Assembly: GCF_937468385.1 (NCBI RefSeq)
Contig: NZ_CALBWS010000029.1
Span: 1 to 64,000, forward strand
Reading direction: 5' to 3'
Source: Neobacillus rhizosphaerae
GTDB taxonomy: Bacteria > Bacillota > Bacilli > Bacillales > Cytobacillaceae
DNA length: 64,000 nucleotides
In this document: piece by piece, positions 1-8,555 of the stretch
Position numbering within the stretch: the first letter of the stretch is position 1
Layout: each line of letters starts with the position of its first letter
Program-made: the position numbers and the translations under genes
Notes under the pieces: generated by a model
Seen by the model: the letters and a program-made list of their open reading frames with translations, nothing else
What the model was told of the DNA's origin: nothing
The model's database searches: none

Positions 1-6
1 ATAATA

Positions 7-106
7 GCTAGCTCCTTTCGTAATGTAGCTCTGATTTGGTTTGTTTTTTTCCAGTAAACAGTGTAACCAAATTAATCTACGGTGTTACGAGTAAGGAGCT
101 AGTTTC
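7..106. repeat. Imperfect inverted repeat, MITE-like
   Basis: CTAGCTCCTT near 7 is mirrored by AAGGAGCTAG ending near 106. The arms continue inward with TCGTAA/TTACGA and ATTTGG/CCAAAT, leaving a T-rich centre. The arms pair over roughly 35 bases with a few bulges. The size and shape fit a miniature inverted-repeat element or a large RNA hairpin. No target-site duplication can be judged because the left flank lies at the window edge. Confidence 0.45.
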
Positions 107-171
107 GTTCATGATAACTAACGGGTGCTTATCTCTAATAAGATTTAGGTATTGATCTTCCACAATCGGGA

Positions 172-203
172 GCGATTATTCAATAAGAATGATCGCCTTT
201 TTC
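172..203 (+). terminator. Hairpin plus T-run, member of dispersed intergenic family
   Basis: GCGATTATT (172-180) pairs with AATGATCGC (188-196) with one mismatch and is followed by CTTTTTC, as in an intrinsic terminator. The following CTTATTCAAGTAA recurs after similar hairpins at several other places in the window, which suggests a dispersed repeat carrying a terminator. Confidence 0.5.
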
Positions 204-315
204 TTATTCAAGTAAAGAGGGAGGTTAGTTTAATAAAAAAGAGTGCATAAGAAGGAATTTGATTAATTGGAAGAGAATTGGAATATAAGTGATTATAAAA
301 GTCTTTGGGAGGATA

Positions 316-765
316 ATGGTGGATTGTAGAAAGGTTAAAAAAATCTATAGAGTTGTAGGCATAAAAGGTGGTGGAGCTTTTGCTAATTTTAGTTCCGAAG
401 TCCCGAAACTTGCCCAGCAATTTCTAACTCGTTTAGATGAAGTTGAAAATCATTCGGGTACTGAAATAGCTCTTTTCGAACCTAAAAGGGATGCTAACCA
501 TCTGGAAGGTCACTATTATGTAGGATTAATTGTTAATGAGACTCTAAAAGAAATTCCAGTTGGGATGGATTATATCGAAACTGCTCAAGCCTATGTCACG
601 ACTAGGTGGAAAATAATTAATATCGATAACCTACATAACCATTTATTAAAATGGGCAGATGATCAGGGTTATAAAAGGGATTTAGAATCTCATATTGTTG
701 AGACCTATCATCCAATGGAAAAAGGTGAGGAAGAAGTAGAGATTTATTTACCAATCCATATTTAA
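316..765 (+). CDS. GyrI-like small-molecule binding domain protein
   Basis: About 150 residues. The central GHYYVGLIVNE segment, the IPVGM loop and the C-terminal EVEIYLPI strand match the GyrI-like (effector-binding, SRPBCC-unrelated) fold found alone or at the C-terminus of AraC/MerR regulators. No DNA-binding domain is attached, so the protein is a stand-alone ligand-binding or gyrase-inhibitor-like domain; its ligand cannot be told. GGGAGG at 307-312 precedes ATG 316 and GTG 319. The in-frame GTG at 289 has no convincing ribosome binding site, so a start at 316 or 319 is preferred. Monocistronic, followed by a hairpin at 849-868. Confidence 0.7.
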   Translation: MVDCRKVKKIYRVVGIKGGGAFANFSSEVPKLAQQFLTRLDEVENHSGTEIALFEPKRDANHLEGHYYVGLIVNETLKEIPVGMDYIETAQAYVTTRWKIINIDNLHNHLLKWADDQGYKRDLESHIVETYHPMEKGEEEVEIYLPIHI

Positions 766-848
766 AATCATAGTTGCTTTAAACCCAGGCTGCAAACTTA
801 TGGTGGTTTTTATCTTATTCAACTAAAGGGGGCTAGAGCTAAATATGG

Positions 849-873
849 GGGATTGCTGCGGCAATCCCTTCTC
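849..873 (+). terminator. Intrinsic terminator-like hairpin
   Basis: GGGATTGC (849-856) and GCAATCCC (861-868) form a perfect 8-bp stem with a 4-base loop, followed by TTCTCTTG. It lies downstream of the GyrI-like gene. Confidence 0.5.
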
Positions 874-1061
874 TTGTTTCACGAACGGACAGGATAGTTG
901 AACTAGAATCATAAAAAAGTTTTAAAAATATACATAGATATTCTATGTAACAATATGATATAATTACCAAAAAATGTAGTACTCAATTTTTGGCTTTTGT
1001 CTATTGGACACTATGGAGATGGTAGTTGAAATAACTCTACTATGTAGGAAGGGTGGATTTA

Positions 1062-1448
1062 GTGAAAAATAAGAGGAAAACTATTTTAATAACAATAATA
1101 GTAATATTTATTGTATTTATGGCAGGGGGATTAATACTTGATACAGTAATTGGAGGGGCGTGTGGGAATAATATTTTAGAAAAAGTCTCGTCTCCTAGTG
1201 GAGATCAAGTAGCTTATGTATTCGTAAGAGATTGTGGTGCAACAACAGGTTATTCTCCCCAATTATCCATATTAAATAAAGATGAGAATTTGGAAAATGA
1301 AGGTGGAAATACATTTAGGTCGAATAATAGTTTTTCAATTGAATGGCTTTATGAAAAGAACTTAAAGGTCATTTATGATAAATCTTCTAAAACTTACGAA
1401 ATGGATAAAAGAGTAAATGGGATTAAGATTAAATATGTTGGGGAATAA
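1062..1448 (+). CDS. Membrane-anchored protein, DUF5412-like
   Basis: About 128 residues. A short basic N-terminus is followed by one hydrophobic segment (residues ~8-28) and an extracellular domain with a conserved-looking CGNNIL...SPSGDQVAYVF..DCGATTGYSPQLSIL pattern. This pattern resembles small Bacillus proteins grouped as DUF5412; I recognise it only by this motif. The two cysteines could form a disulfide outside the cell. GTG 1062 is preferred over GTG 1053 because GGAAGGGTGG lies at 1048-1056. A TATAAT at about 958-963 is a candidate -10. Function unknown. Confidence 0.65.
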   Translation: MKNKRKTILITIIVIFIVFMAGGLILDTVIGGACGNNILEKVSSPSGDQVAYVFVRDCGATTGYSPQLSILNKDENLENEGGNTFRSNNSFSIEWLYEKNLKVIYDKSSKTYEMDKRVNGIKIKYVGE

Positions 1449-1461
1449 GTGAGATTATGTT

Positions 1462-1517
1462 CTTCAACTATCGGGTGCAAGAGTTGAAGATCGGAGCTGT
1501 CTTTGAGGCAGCTTTTC
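1462..1517 (+). terminator. Double hairpin with T-run
   Basis: TTCAACT/AGTTGAA (1462-1488) is followed by a second hairpin with AGCTG at 1495-1499 and CAGCT at 1509-1513, then TTTT and CTTATTG. Same layout as the other members of the dispersed hairpin-CTTATT family. Confidence 0.45.
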
Positions 1518-1702
1518 TTATTGTGCGGTTCAGGTTATCTGAATAAGAATGGATTCCAGAAGAACGTCATTAGAGTCGATCTTTTTCTTTTCACTGTTTC
1601 AGATAAAAGAGTTACTATTTGAAAGCACGTTGGACCCCAATTTATAGTGATAATATTTTATGAATTAGAAAAAAATAGTGTTTAGGAAAGGAGGGATTGC
1701 GA

Positions 1703-2092
1703 ATGTCTGTGAAAAAGTGGTTAACAGGATTGGTCGTTTTGCTTGCAATGATTGTGATTGTGACAACGCTAGGCTCACTCGGCGTATTTGCCAAATCCGG
1801 TGTCGTAACTCAGCCTATGGAGACGGTGAAAGCGATTGAGGTTAAGTTGAACGATGATTACTTTAATCCGAAAGTCATCACTATTCTCAATGGAAAAACG
1901 ACACCGTTGATATTGAAAAACGAAGGTAAGAAAGAACACACCTTCACAGTGGAAAAGCTCAGAATTGACGCCGAAGTCCAGCCAGGAAAAGAAAAAACCA
2001 TTACCGTGAAACCGAAAAAGCCCGGTACATATGAACTGATATGTCGGTACCATTTCAGCAAAGGAATGGATGGAAAAGTAATAGTCAAATAA
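1703..2092 (+). CDS. Cupredoxin-domain protein, membrane-anchored or secreted
   Basis: 129 residues: an N-terminal hydrophobic segment (residues ~7-30, signal anchor or signal peptide), then a single cupredoxin fold. The expected type 1 copper ligands are visible: His in KKEHTF, Cys and His in LICRYH, and Met in GMDGKV. This is the EfeO/plastocyanin-like arrangement, so the domain probably binds copper at the outer face of the membrane and carries electrons or copper. ATG 1703 follows AAAGGAGGG (1687-1695) with 7 bases between. It stands alone, so the partner enzyme is not indicated. Confidence 0.8.
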   Translation: MSVKKWLTGLVVLLAMIVIVTTLGSLGVFAKSGVVTQPMETVKAIEVKLNDDYFNPKVITILNGKTTPLILKNEGKKEHTFTVEKLRIDAEVQPGKEKTITVKPKKPGTYELICRYHFSKGMDGKVIVK

Positions 2093-2199
2093 CAAACAGG
2101 GCCTTGCTTTTTTAATTGGCAACGGTAACTTGCTTATTATTAAAACCCAGAAATCATTATAACAGCTAACATTCCTCCACAAAAGGATGTTCCTTTAAG

Positions 2200-2219
2200 A
2201 AGTGAAATGCTCACTTTTT
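2200..2219 (+). terminator. Short hairpin with T-run
   Basis: AAGTGA (2200-2205) pairs with TCACTT (2211-2216), followed by TTTTG and a GTTAAAGTAA tail. It lies about 110 bases downstream of the cupredoxin gene. Confidence 0.4.
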
Positions 2220-2425
2220 GTTAAAGTAAAGAGGTAGGCTTGTTCAATTATATTCGTAAACTTCAGTAGGTAAAATAAAAGGAATTTTCATAGGTTAATC
2301 TTTAAGGACGTTGAAACCAGTTATGTGACAATAGAGTAATTGAAGTGTTCATTCTTTTATTGGGGGATATTCCAAAATCGATCAGCAGATTTTTTAACAT
2401 GATCAAGAGTGCTACACAGATAAAA

Positions 2426-2483
2426 AAAGAATCGACCAGACTCAGTATGCATGACAAAGCACACTGAATTTTATCGATTCTTT
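2426..2483 (-). terminator. Intrinsic terminator of the marR transcript
   Basis: On the minus strand AAAGAATCGA (2474-2483) pairs with TCGATTCTTT (2426-2435) and is followed by a run of T. The stem begins at the stop codon of the MarR gene. Confidence 0.65.
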
Positions 2484-2937
2484 ATTTTATTTCATTATTC
2501 CAATAATGTTTCTCTTTTGATGTATTTTCAACCATGGTATTTAATACATTTTTAAACGTTTGAAGATCATCTTCGGGAATATTAGCAATCGTATCATTTT
2601 TAAATTTTTCGGCGACTGGTAGTAAATCGAGATATAGCTGTACTCCTCTGTCAGACAATTCTAACTTCTTGATTCGCTTGTCCTCATTGGTACTAGAGCG
2701 ATGCAACAAACCCTCTGATTCCAGTTTTTGAAGTAATCTTACCACGCTGGGCTCTTTGATAGACATTTTATCGGCCAGTTCCCGCTGGGTTATGGATTCA
2801 TTGATATAGATGTAATACATGGCTATCCATTGGCTCCTAGTCATGTTATAAGGTTTGAATTCTTTTTCTAATGCTTCTGCGAATATTTTTGCACTGCGGT
2901 TTGTAATAAAAGCAATACAGTCGTCTAAATTAAACAA
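2482..2937 (-). CDS. MarR-family regulator with a single N-terminal cysteine (OhrR-like)
   Basis: 151 residues with the winged-helix MarR core (ITQRELADKMSIKEPSVVRLLQKLESEG recognition region, then the DKRIKK wing). Cys7 is the only cysteine and sits close to where one-cysteine OhrR proteins carry their peroxide-sensing cysteine (Cys15 in B. subtilis OhrR). It lies directly behind lipoate ligase, lipoyl-Lpd and OsmC genes on the same strand, so sensing organic peroxides or oxidised thiols is a reasonable inference. The TTG start at 2937 has a weak GGTTGGTG site. A promoter-like TATAAT precedes it at 2998-3003. The family assignment is secure, the signal is inferred. Confidence 0.8.
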   Translation of the reverse strand: MFNLDDCIAFITNRSAKIFAEALEKEFKPYNMTRSQWIAMYYIYINESITQRELADKMSIKEPSVVRLLQKLESEGLLHRSSTNEDKRIKKLELSDRGVQLYLDLLPVAEKFKNDTIANIPEDDLQTFKNVLNTMVENTSKEKHYWNNEIK

Positions 2938-2968
2938 TATCTACACCAACCAATCCCTACCGTTTTAA

Positions 2969-3003
2969 CTTAGTATATTTTTTCCTCTTTTCTTAGTATT
3001 ATA
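2969..3003 (-). promoter_or_regulatory. Candidate marR promoter with direct repeats
   Basis: Minus-strand TATAAT at 3003-2998 is a good -10 for marR. The octamer CTTAGTAT occurs twice on the plus strand, at 2969-2976 and 2992-2999, 23 bp apart; the second copy touches the -10. This could be an autoregulatory site. No good -35 was found. Confidence 0.4.
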
Positions 3004-3014
3004 GCAAATTATTC

Positions 3015-3938
3015 TCATTGATACCGGACATATTTTTCAATGCGTTCAAACAGTACCTTTATTTCAAACAATTCACCCATGCAGGTATTTTCAAGTATAG
3101 TGAAATCAACCGTATTTAGGCTATCGGTGTGGATTTTAATGCGCTGTATCCGTCCCTCAGCTACGTCCGCCGACAAGGTTACATTACCGAAAGGTAGCTT
3201 TCTTTCCTCACTAATTGAAAATGAAGGAGCTTCACCGTAGATCCATTCTTCGCGTTTGATTGTATCCCAGAGTTCCGGCTGCAGGTTCTTTCTGTCGATG
3301 TACTTGATGGGTTCACTTTCGCCATAGATTTTCACAAACGCGAGTATCAGGGCTTCTTTGGCAGCGTCTGTTGTTATCTCACTGTTGATCCGTGACAAAT
3401 TAATGACTCTGCTGCGGACAGATGCGATACCTTTGGATTGCAGCTTCAAAGAGGAGGGACTGAGTACACCGGATAATTTGTCCATATCCACGTCGACCAT
3501 CACGGTGCCATGGTAGAGATAATTACCGTTATCGGCATAGTAGGCGTGACCGGAAAATTTTTTACCATGATAAAGCAGGTCGTTTCGGCCGCTGAACGTA
3601 CAATCAATGCCCAAAGAAGCCACAGCATTTTGAATAACGGACAAAAACTTTTCCGTATCCGCAGCTTTTTCCTGTGTTATAAATGTGAAATTCACATTTC
3701 CCAAATCTTGAAAAACAGCGCCGCCGCCAGAGAATCTTCTTACAGGAAGAATTTGCATTTGTTCCAAATACTTTACATCGCACTCCGCATAGAAATTTTG
3801 ATTGCGTCCAAGGATAACAGCGGGATCATTCTGCCATAAAAACAAGGCGGCTTCCGGTTTGGCTTCCAAGAAAAGCTGGTATTCTGTTGCAATGTTGAAG
3901 TAAGGATCCGTTTCCCTGGATATATAAATACGGTTCAT
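3015..3938 (-). CDS. lplA: Lipoate-protein ligase A family
   Basis: 307 residues, the full length of LplA-type ligases with the C-terminal accessory domain. The family's adenylate-binding motif RRFSGGGAVFQD and the lysine-containing GKKFSGHAYY followed by YLYHGTVMVDVDM are present. It would attach lipoate via lipoyl-AMP to a lysine on an acceptor domain. The start overlaps the stop of the upstream lipoyl-Lpd gene (ATGA), so the two are translationally coupled; the lipoyl domain of that neighbour is the obvious acceptor, although housekeeping 2-oxoacid dehydrogenases could also be served. No unusual residues. Confidence 0.9.
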   Translation of the reverse strand: MNRIYISRETDPYFNIATEYQLFLEAKPEAALFLWQNDPAVILGRNQNFYAECDVKYLEQMQILPVRRFSGGGAVFQDLGNVNFTFITQEKAADTEKFLSVIQNAVASLGIDCTFSGRNDLLYHGKKFSGHAYYADNGNYLYHGTVMVDVDMDKLSGVLSPSSLKLQSKGIASVRSRVINLSRINSEITTDAAKEALILAFVKIYGESEPIKYIDRKNLQPELWDTIKREEWIYGEAPSFSISEERKLPFGNVTLSADVAEGRIQRIKIHTDSLNTVDFTILENTCMGELFEIKVLFERIEKYVRYQ

Positions 3939-5626
3939 GCCTGATGCAACGCTCCAATCCCTAGACCGAACGCAGCTTCGTGGATAACTTCCCCAGTAGT
4001 TGGGTGGGCAAAGATGGTTTGCGTAATCTGTTGTTCGGTAAGTTCATTGGCAATAGCAAGGGTGAGGCTACTGATCAAGGAAGATGCATCGGGACCGATG
4101 ATGGAGCCTCCAACAATTTTTTGTGAGCGAGTATCTTTGATTAGCTTAATAAAACCTTCCGATTCATTCATGGTCAGCGCCTTGCCGTTGCTTGCAAAGG
4201 AAACCTTGCTCACACTGTAATCCATGGCCCTTTCTCTGCACTCGTCTTCCAGCAGACCCACGCTGGCAATTTCAGGCGAGGTGAAAATTACGTTTGGTAC
4301 AGCGGAATAGTGCATTTCTGAAGATTCGCCCAAGATAGCATCTATTGCCGTAATGCCTTGATGCGATGCGACATGAGCAAGCTGCATAATGTTTGTGACA
4401 TCTCCAATCGCATAGATATGCTCTACATTCGTACGCATTTGTTTATTCACGGCAATACCTTTACCACGCTCATTCAGTTGAATGCTTGATTTTTCAATTT
4501 CCAATCCGTCCAGGTTTGGCTCACGTCCGATAGCAACCAGCACCTTATCACTAACAAGAAGATGCTCACCTTTTGCATCCTCGTAGGTTACAATCGCTTG
4601 ATCATCGTCCGCACGTTGGATTTTGGATACCTTAGAATTGGTATGAATATGAATCCCTGCTTGCTGAGCCGAATGTGCAATTTCTTCAGAAATGTCGCGA
4701 TCCAGCATTGTGAGCAGGCGATCCATAAATTCTACAACATGCACTTCAACGCCCAGATTGCGGTAGATAAAAGCGAATTCCATACCAATGACACCGCCGC
4801 CGATGATGGTGATGCTCTTTGGAAGCTCAGCACAGGAGAGTGCATCCGTACTGTTCATTACAAATGGCAGATCAATACCAGGGATATTCACCTTAGCAAT
4901 CTTAGAGCCGGTTGCTACGATGATATTTTTGGCTGAAATACGGTAATTTTTTTCACCATTTACGCTAACTGTATTCGCTGATAGGAAGGAAGCGTCGCCG
5001 TGAATTACCTGAATTTCGTTCTTTTCCATCAAGTAGCCAATACCAGAAACCAATTTTTCCTTGACTTCATCTTTACGTCGAATAACCTGCTTCATATCGA
5101 CTTGAATATCTGTTTCTGCTTTTATACCAAATAGAGAGGAATTCTTTACGTTATGACAGATTTCGGAAGATTTAACAAGGGATTTAGTAGGAATACAACC
5201 CACGTTAAGGCAGGTGCCACCAAGTTCTTCTTTTTCGATCAATGTCACTTGTAGACCTTTTTTGGCAGCATAAATAGCGGCAACATAACCGCCCGGACCG
5301 GCCCCAATAATCAGTAGTTCTGATTTTAAATCGTTTGTTTCTTTTTCGGAAGAGGATGTTTGCTGGGAAACTGGCGATTGGGTGTGACTGTCAAGCTTGT
5401 TTGCATCCAGTTTAAACAAAACTTGGTTCGAAGTAATTTCGCTGCCTTCATCAAATAATATTTTTGTTATGATGCCCTCTTCCGCAGCTTTAATAGGTCG
5501 GTTGCCTTTCCCTGTTTCAACCTGTACCAATATATCTCCTACAGAAACTTTGTCACCCAGCTTGACATTTATTTTTCCTGCTTTTCCATTTTTTCCACCA
5601 GGAATTAATGACATTTTTATTTCCAT
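3935..5626 (-). CDS. lpdA: Dihydrolipoyl dehydrogenase with fused N-terminal lipoyl domain
   Basis: 563 residues. A biotinyl/lipoyl domain occupies residues ~1-76, with the acceptor lysine probably Lys40 in VETGKGN (usual motif ET-DK-A). A Ser/Gln-rich linker follows, then a complete flavoprotein disulfide reductase: FAD fingerprint GAGPGG near 108-113, redox pair Cys139/Cys144 in GGTCLNVGC, NAD-binding GGGVIGMEF, and the C-terminal HPTTGE catalytic His-Glu. The fusion lets the enzyme reduce its own lipoyl arm with NADH. AAGGAG precedes ATG 5626 by 7 bases. It sits between OsmC and LplA. No E1 or E2 component of a 2-oxoacid dehydrogenase is nearby, which argues for a peroxidase-reducing role. 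Confidence 0.92.
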   Translation of the reverse strand: MEIKMSLIPGGKNGKAGKINVKLGDKVSVGDILVQVETGKGNRPIKAAEEGIITKILFDEGSEITSNQVLFKLDANKLDSHTQSPVSQQTSSSEKETNDLKSELLIIGAGPGGYVAAIYAAKKGLQVTLIEKEELGGTCLNVGCIPTKSLVKSSEICHNVKNSSLFGIKAETDIQVDMKQVIRRKDEVKEKLVSGIGYLMEKNEIQVIHGDASFLSANTVSVNGEKNYRISAKNIIVATGSKIAKVNIPGIDLPFVMNSTDALSCAELPKSITIIGGGVIGMEFAFIYRNLGVEVHVVEFMDRLLTMLDRDISEEIAHSAQQAGIHIHTNSKVSKIQRADDDQAIVTYEDAKGEHLLVSDKVLVAIGREPNLDGLEIEKSSIQLNERGKGIAVNKQMRTNVEHIYAIGDVTNIMQLAHVASHQGITAIDAILGESSEMHYSAVPNVIFTSPEIASVGLLEDECRERAMDYSVSKVSFASNGKALTMNESEGFIKLIKDTRSQKIVGGSIIGPDASSLISSLTLAIANELTEQQITQTIFAHPTTGEVIHEAAFGLGIGALHQA

Positions 5627-5642
5627 CGTAATGCTCCTTATA

Positions 5643-5677
5643 TATCAGAAGGGGCACTAAATGAGCCCCTTCTGATA
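5643..5677 (-). terminator. Perfect 13-bp hairpin between osmC and lpdA
   Basis: TATCAGAAGGGGC (5643-5655) pairs perfectly with GCCCCTTCTGATA (5665-5677). On the minus strand it ends just before the lpdA ribosome binding site and has no T-run, so it looks more like a partial terminator or processing/stability hairpin setting an osmC excess over lpdA than a full stop. Confidence 0.5.
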
Positions 5678-5683
5678 AACGTA

Positions 5684-6124
5684 TTAGTGTCTGACTACGC
5701 CTGATTTTACCAACTTTACACCGTTAGCAAGACAGTCGCCAACCGGACATGACTTCTCGATAAACTCTGCAAAAGCTTCCGCTTTTTCCTGACTTTCATT
5801 GGTTTTAAAATGCATGACAAACCGGATTTCCTGGAATCCTGGTCTTACATCGGCAAGGCCCATAAAACCATCTGGATCTAAGTCACCTTCAAGATCAATG
5901 TAAAATTCTTCGTATGAAAAATCATTGGCCTCAGCAAATGCAGCGGCAACAATAGATTGGCATGCACCAAGTGCACATAAAAGGGCTTCTACAGGATTCA
6001 TTCCGGCATTTGTTCCACCTAAATCCTCTGGTTCGTCCATAATTATTTTGAAGCCCCTTGTACTGGATTCGACCTGCAAACCATTAGGCAATTTTGTTGC
6101 GGTTGCTTTAAAAGTGGTTAACAT
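5684..6124 (-). CDS. OsmC/Ohr-family thiol peroxidase
   Basis: 146 residues from ATG 6124, which follows GGAGG with 8 bases; the extra upstream codons overlap that site. The peroxidatic cysteine is Cys55 in LGACQS and the second is Cys126 in KSCPVGDC, the two-cysteine layout of OsmC/Ohr proteins. Members of this family reduce organic hydroperoxides, and Ohr proteins are known to be regenerated by lipoylated proteins plus dihydrolipoyl dehydrogenase. Here the next two genes are a lipoyl-Lpd fusion and lipoate ligase, so the reductant is very likely encoded in the same operon. First gene of the operon, under the promoter at 6178-6206. Substrate not determinable. Confidence 0.87.
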   Translation of the reverse strand: MLTTFKATATKLPNGLQVESSTRGFKIIMDEPEDLGGTNAGMNPVEALLCALGACQSIVAAAFAEANDFSYEEFYIDLEGDLDPDGFMGLADVRPGFQEIRFVMHFKTNESQEKAEAFAEFIEKSCPVGDCLANGVKLVKSGVVRH

Positions 6125-6177
6125 GAATATTACCTCCAAATTAAGTTTGTGAAATATGTAACAATCTTTACGTTGAA

Positions 6178-6206
6178 ATCATAACATTCATTGTTTCAAA
6201 AATCAA
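6178..6206 (-). promoter_or_regulatory. Sigma-A type promoter for osmC-lpdA-lplA
   Basis: Minus strand: -35 TTGATT (6206-6201), 17-bp spacer, -10 TATGAT (6183-6178). An inverted TTGAAA/TTTCAA pair (about 6174-6199) covers the spacer and -10 and is a candidate regulator site, possibly for the MarR protein of this cluster. Confidence 0.55.
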
Positions 6207-6610
6207 TAGTTAGCTAAGTAAGTATTTTGGTAGAACCGCTACTTTTTGAAACGTCTTTATTTTTGTTAACTATCCTATCCTGAAAATAAAATTCAGTTAC
6301 TCCAAAAAAAGACAATACCAAAGAAGACCCGTCTCCTTCGTTAAATCTTGGATAAAAAAATAGAGCTTTAATTATTGTAAATGTACAAAAAGCTTTTGAT
6401 GATAAAAAATGGGGGGAACGAAACAAGTTTTTAGCCCCCAGGGGTACACAATTGCGTAAAAAGAACGTGGTCTTTGCGTAAAGGTATAGAGATTCCTACT
6501 ACTATAATTTGTTGTTTAGAATTTGTGCTGGAGAGGTAGGACTAGCAGACGCACACTTTTCAGGAGATGACACTTGCTCAAGAGCGATTGAATGCTCAAC
6601 AAGTTAGTGA

Positions 6611-6751
6611 GAGCCAGATACAGCAGAACTACAAGAAGTCGCGGAAAATTACTTCTTCAAAGACGGCGAGTTAACTCACGAGGACAAGCAAGATAATATC
6701 CGTTCTATTGTAAGAGAAATACAAATATTTGGGACGGAATCGGGCTTTTAA
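6611..6751 (+). pseudogene. C-terminal remnant of an unidentified protein
   Basis: An open stretch immediately after a TGA gives 46 residues ending in a normal TAA, with protein-like composition (ELQEVAENYFFKDGEL then DKQDNIRSIVREIQ). There is no start codon or ribosome binding site, and the upstream 150 bases look like the same gene out of frame. I do not recognise the family. The rest of 6125-6863 holds only the osmC promoter and AT-rich DNA. Confidence 0.4.
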
Positions 6752-6863
6752 ATACCCGGAAAAATAATCAAACGCGGGCATGATTGCTCTCTTATTTGTT
6801 TTATATTTCGATTCAATTAAATCCAAGAAAGAGATTTATTAGGTAGAATTTTATAGTTATGAA

Positions 6864-8294
6864 TCATGGAACAATTTCAAAAACAGTACCTTGGTTAAAA
6901 TCAGTCACTTTCATAGAGCCATAAACCCCTAAATATAGTCTGGTTTGATCCAGATTCGTTCCCAGATTAACATAATAAGCTGATTGAGACCCAAAATTAT
7001 AATCGGTTTTAATAACACTAAAATCATTTAGTTTACCATCTGTTCTTACCTTGGTATAAGCTAAAACCCCTCTAACCGGAGGTTGAGATTCTTCTTTCCG
7101 AGCAAGATCGGTAAACACAACGCTTCCCGTTAAATCGGGGATTCCATTCCCCATAAAGGCTTGAACTCCTGTAAGTGCAGTTCCTCCAAACTTATCGGGA
7201 CGGGGATCTTTGTGAAAATAACTAGTTAAAGGCTGAAGACGTCTCACTGAAGTTTTTATTGCTTCATCGTAAAAAGCAATTGTTTTCTCATCCAAAGTCG
7301 GATTTTCAGAGCAGACCCTTATAAACGAGGCAGGAAAAGCACCTTCCCACCCTCGCCAGCCAAAGTTAATAAATCCTTCTTGGTCAGGTTCAGTGTTTCT
7401 TAAAGAAGCTTGAATAAGCTGAGTAACCGGTATTGGTTTACAATGAACGAATGAAAAAATCGACTCTACCAAATCCTGTCCAACATTTCCCACATATTTG
7501 ATATACTGATTGTTAAACCTTTGAAATGAAATGCCTGGTATATTGCGAACCCCTTTGGCAATTACCGTAAGCGTTTCCTGAATAGGTGCGGGCAGTTCAT
7601 TAAAACGTGTGACTACGGGTGGATTATAGATAAATGTATTCTTAACTACATCAATTTCAATTATTTTACCGGCGATTTCCATATCATCCTGGCTTAAATT
7701 AAATGGATCATAGCCTGATCCACCATCTCCGGTTGTTAAAATAAGTTTTCCAGTTTCAGGTGAAAAGTTTAAGCTATTGACACCATTATGATTAAAAAAT
7801 GGTCTTCTTAAGTTAAGTAATGTCCGTCGTTTTTGAGGTTGACCATTCGTTTGTAAAATCCATTCTTCAACTGTATCAATATGATCATATAGAGTTTCTC
7901 TATTTATCCACCTTAGGTTTAAAGTTCTGGGATCACACGGGTTAGGCTTAAAAGGTTCAGGAAGAGCACCTGGACCTTGTGTTCCAGCTACTGAATAATG
8001 AAGATAAAACAGACCGTTATAATAAAATTCTGGATGAAACGCTAGCCCTAGCAATCCCCGTTCATCATATCCACCACTAGAAACACCTAGTTCAGAGTCC
8101 CCTAGTTTTATGATTCGCGAGCGAATATCTAAAAAAGTCCTTAAACTTGAGTTTCCTATGTAAAAGATCTCTCCTACCTGGGTTGCAATAAATAATCTTT
8201 CAATTGAGTCACCTGGAAGTATAGTTGTTTTCAAAACAGTGGGTAAATTTATCTTACTTACAATGGGACGTAAACTAACCTTAACTTTTATCAA
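6864..8294 (-). CDS. Glucose/sorbosone dehydrogenase-like beta-propeller protein
   Basis: 476 residues. It resembles the soluble PQQ-dependent glucose/sorbosone dehydrogenase fold (GSDH): DERGLLGLAFHPEF, FFNHNGVNSLNFSPETGKL, TTGDGGSG and the C-terminal FTDLARKEE..GVLAYTKV region are typical. There is no signal peptide, which is unusual for PQQ enzymes, and no PQQ-synthesis genes are nearby, so catalytic activity is uncertain. A TTG start follows AAGGGGTG at a loose distance. Monocistronic on the minus strand, preceded by a 15-bp hairpin at 8424-8459. Similar proteins occur in Bacillus without known function. Confidence 0.75.
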   Translation of the reverse strand: MIKVKVSLRPIVSKINLPTVLKTTILPGDSIERLFIATQVGEIFYIGNSSLRTFLDIRSRIIKLGDSELGVSSGGYDERGLLGLAFHPEFYYNGLFYLHYSVAGTQGPGALPEPFKPNPCDPRTLNLRWINRETLYDHIDTVEEWILQTNGQPQKRRTLLNLRRPFFNHNGVNSLNFSPETGKLILTTGDGGSGYDPFNLSQDDMEIAGKIIEIDVVKNTFIYNPPVVTRFNELPAPIQETLTVIAKGVRNIPGISFQRFNNQYIKYVGNVGQDLVESIFSFVHCKPIPVTQLIQASLRNTEPDQEGFINFGWRGWEGAFPASFIRVCSENPTLDEKTIAFYDEAIKTSVRRLQPLTSYFHKDPRPDKFGGTALTGVQAFMGNGIPDLTGSVVFTDLARKEESQPPVRGVLAYTKVRTDGKLNDFSVIKTDYNFGSQSAYYVNLGTNLDQTRLYLGVYGSMKVTDFNQGTVFEIVP

Positions 8295-8423
8295 CTAACT
8301 TTACACCCCTTCTTATTGTTTTCTTTAATAAGAATATGATTAGAACTGTTCTATTAGTACCAAATTAGCGCCGGGGAATCTGACAAGGCATTGCGCCATT
8401 TTCCGCACCAGCGTACTTAAACT

Positions 8424-8462
8424 AAAGAGTGCTTTCCTAAAAGAAGGAAAGCACTCTTTCTT
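8424..8462 (+). terminator. Perfect 15-bp hairpin with T-rich tail
   Basis: AAAGAGTGCTTTCCT (8424-8438) and AGGAAAGCACTCTTT (8445-8459) pair perfectly around a 6-base loop; CTTATTGAACTAA follows. Part of the dispersed hairpin-CTTATT family. It lies between two divergent genes, so it is not an obvious end of either. Confidence 0.55.
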
Positions 8463-8555
8463 ATTGAACTAACTGGCAGTTTAGTTCAACAAGAAGGAGA
8501 AATAGAAACTTTTATAGAAATAGTGTTCATCAAGTTGAATTGGAGATGGAATTAT

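Noticed and set aside
1775..2182. Minus-strand frames over the cupredoxin gene
   Set aside because: Antisense shadows; the plus-strand gene has an ideal ribosome binding site and intact copper ligands.
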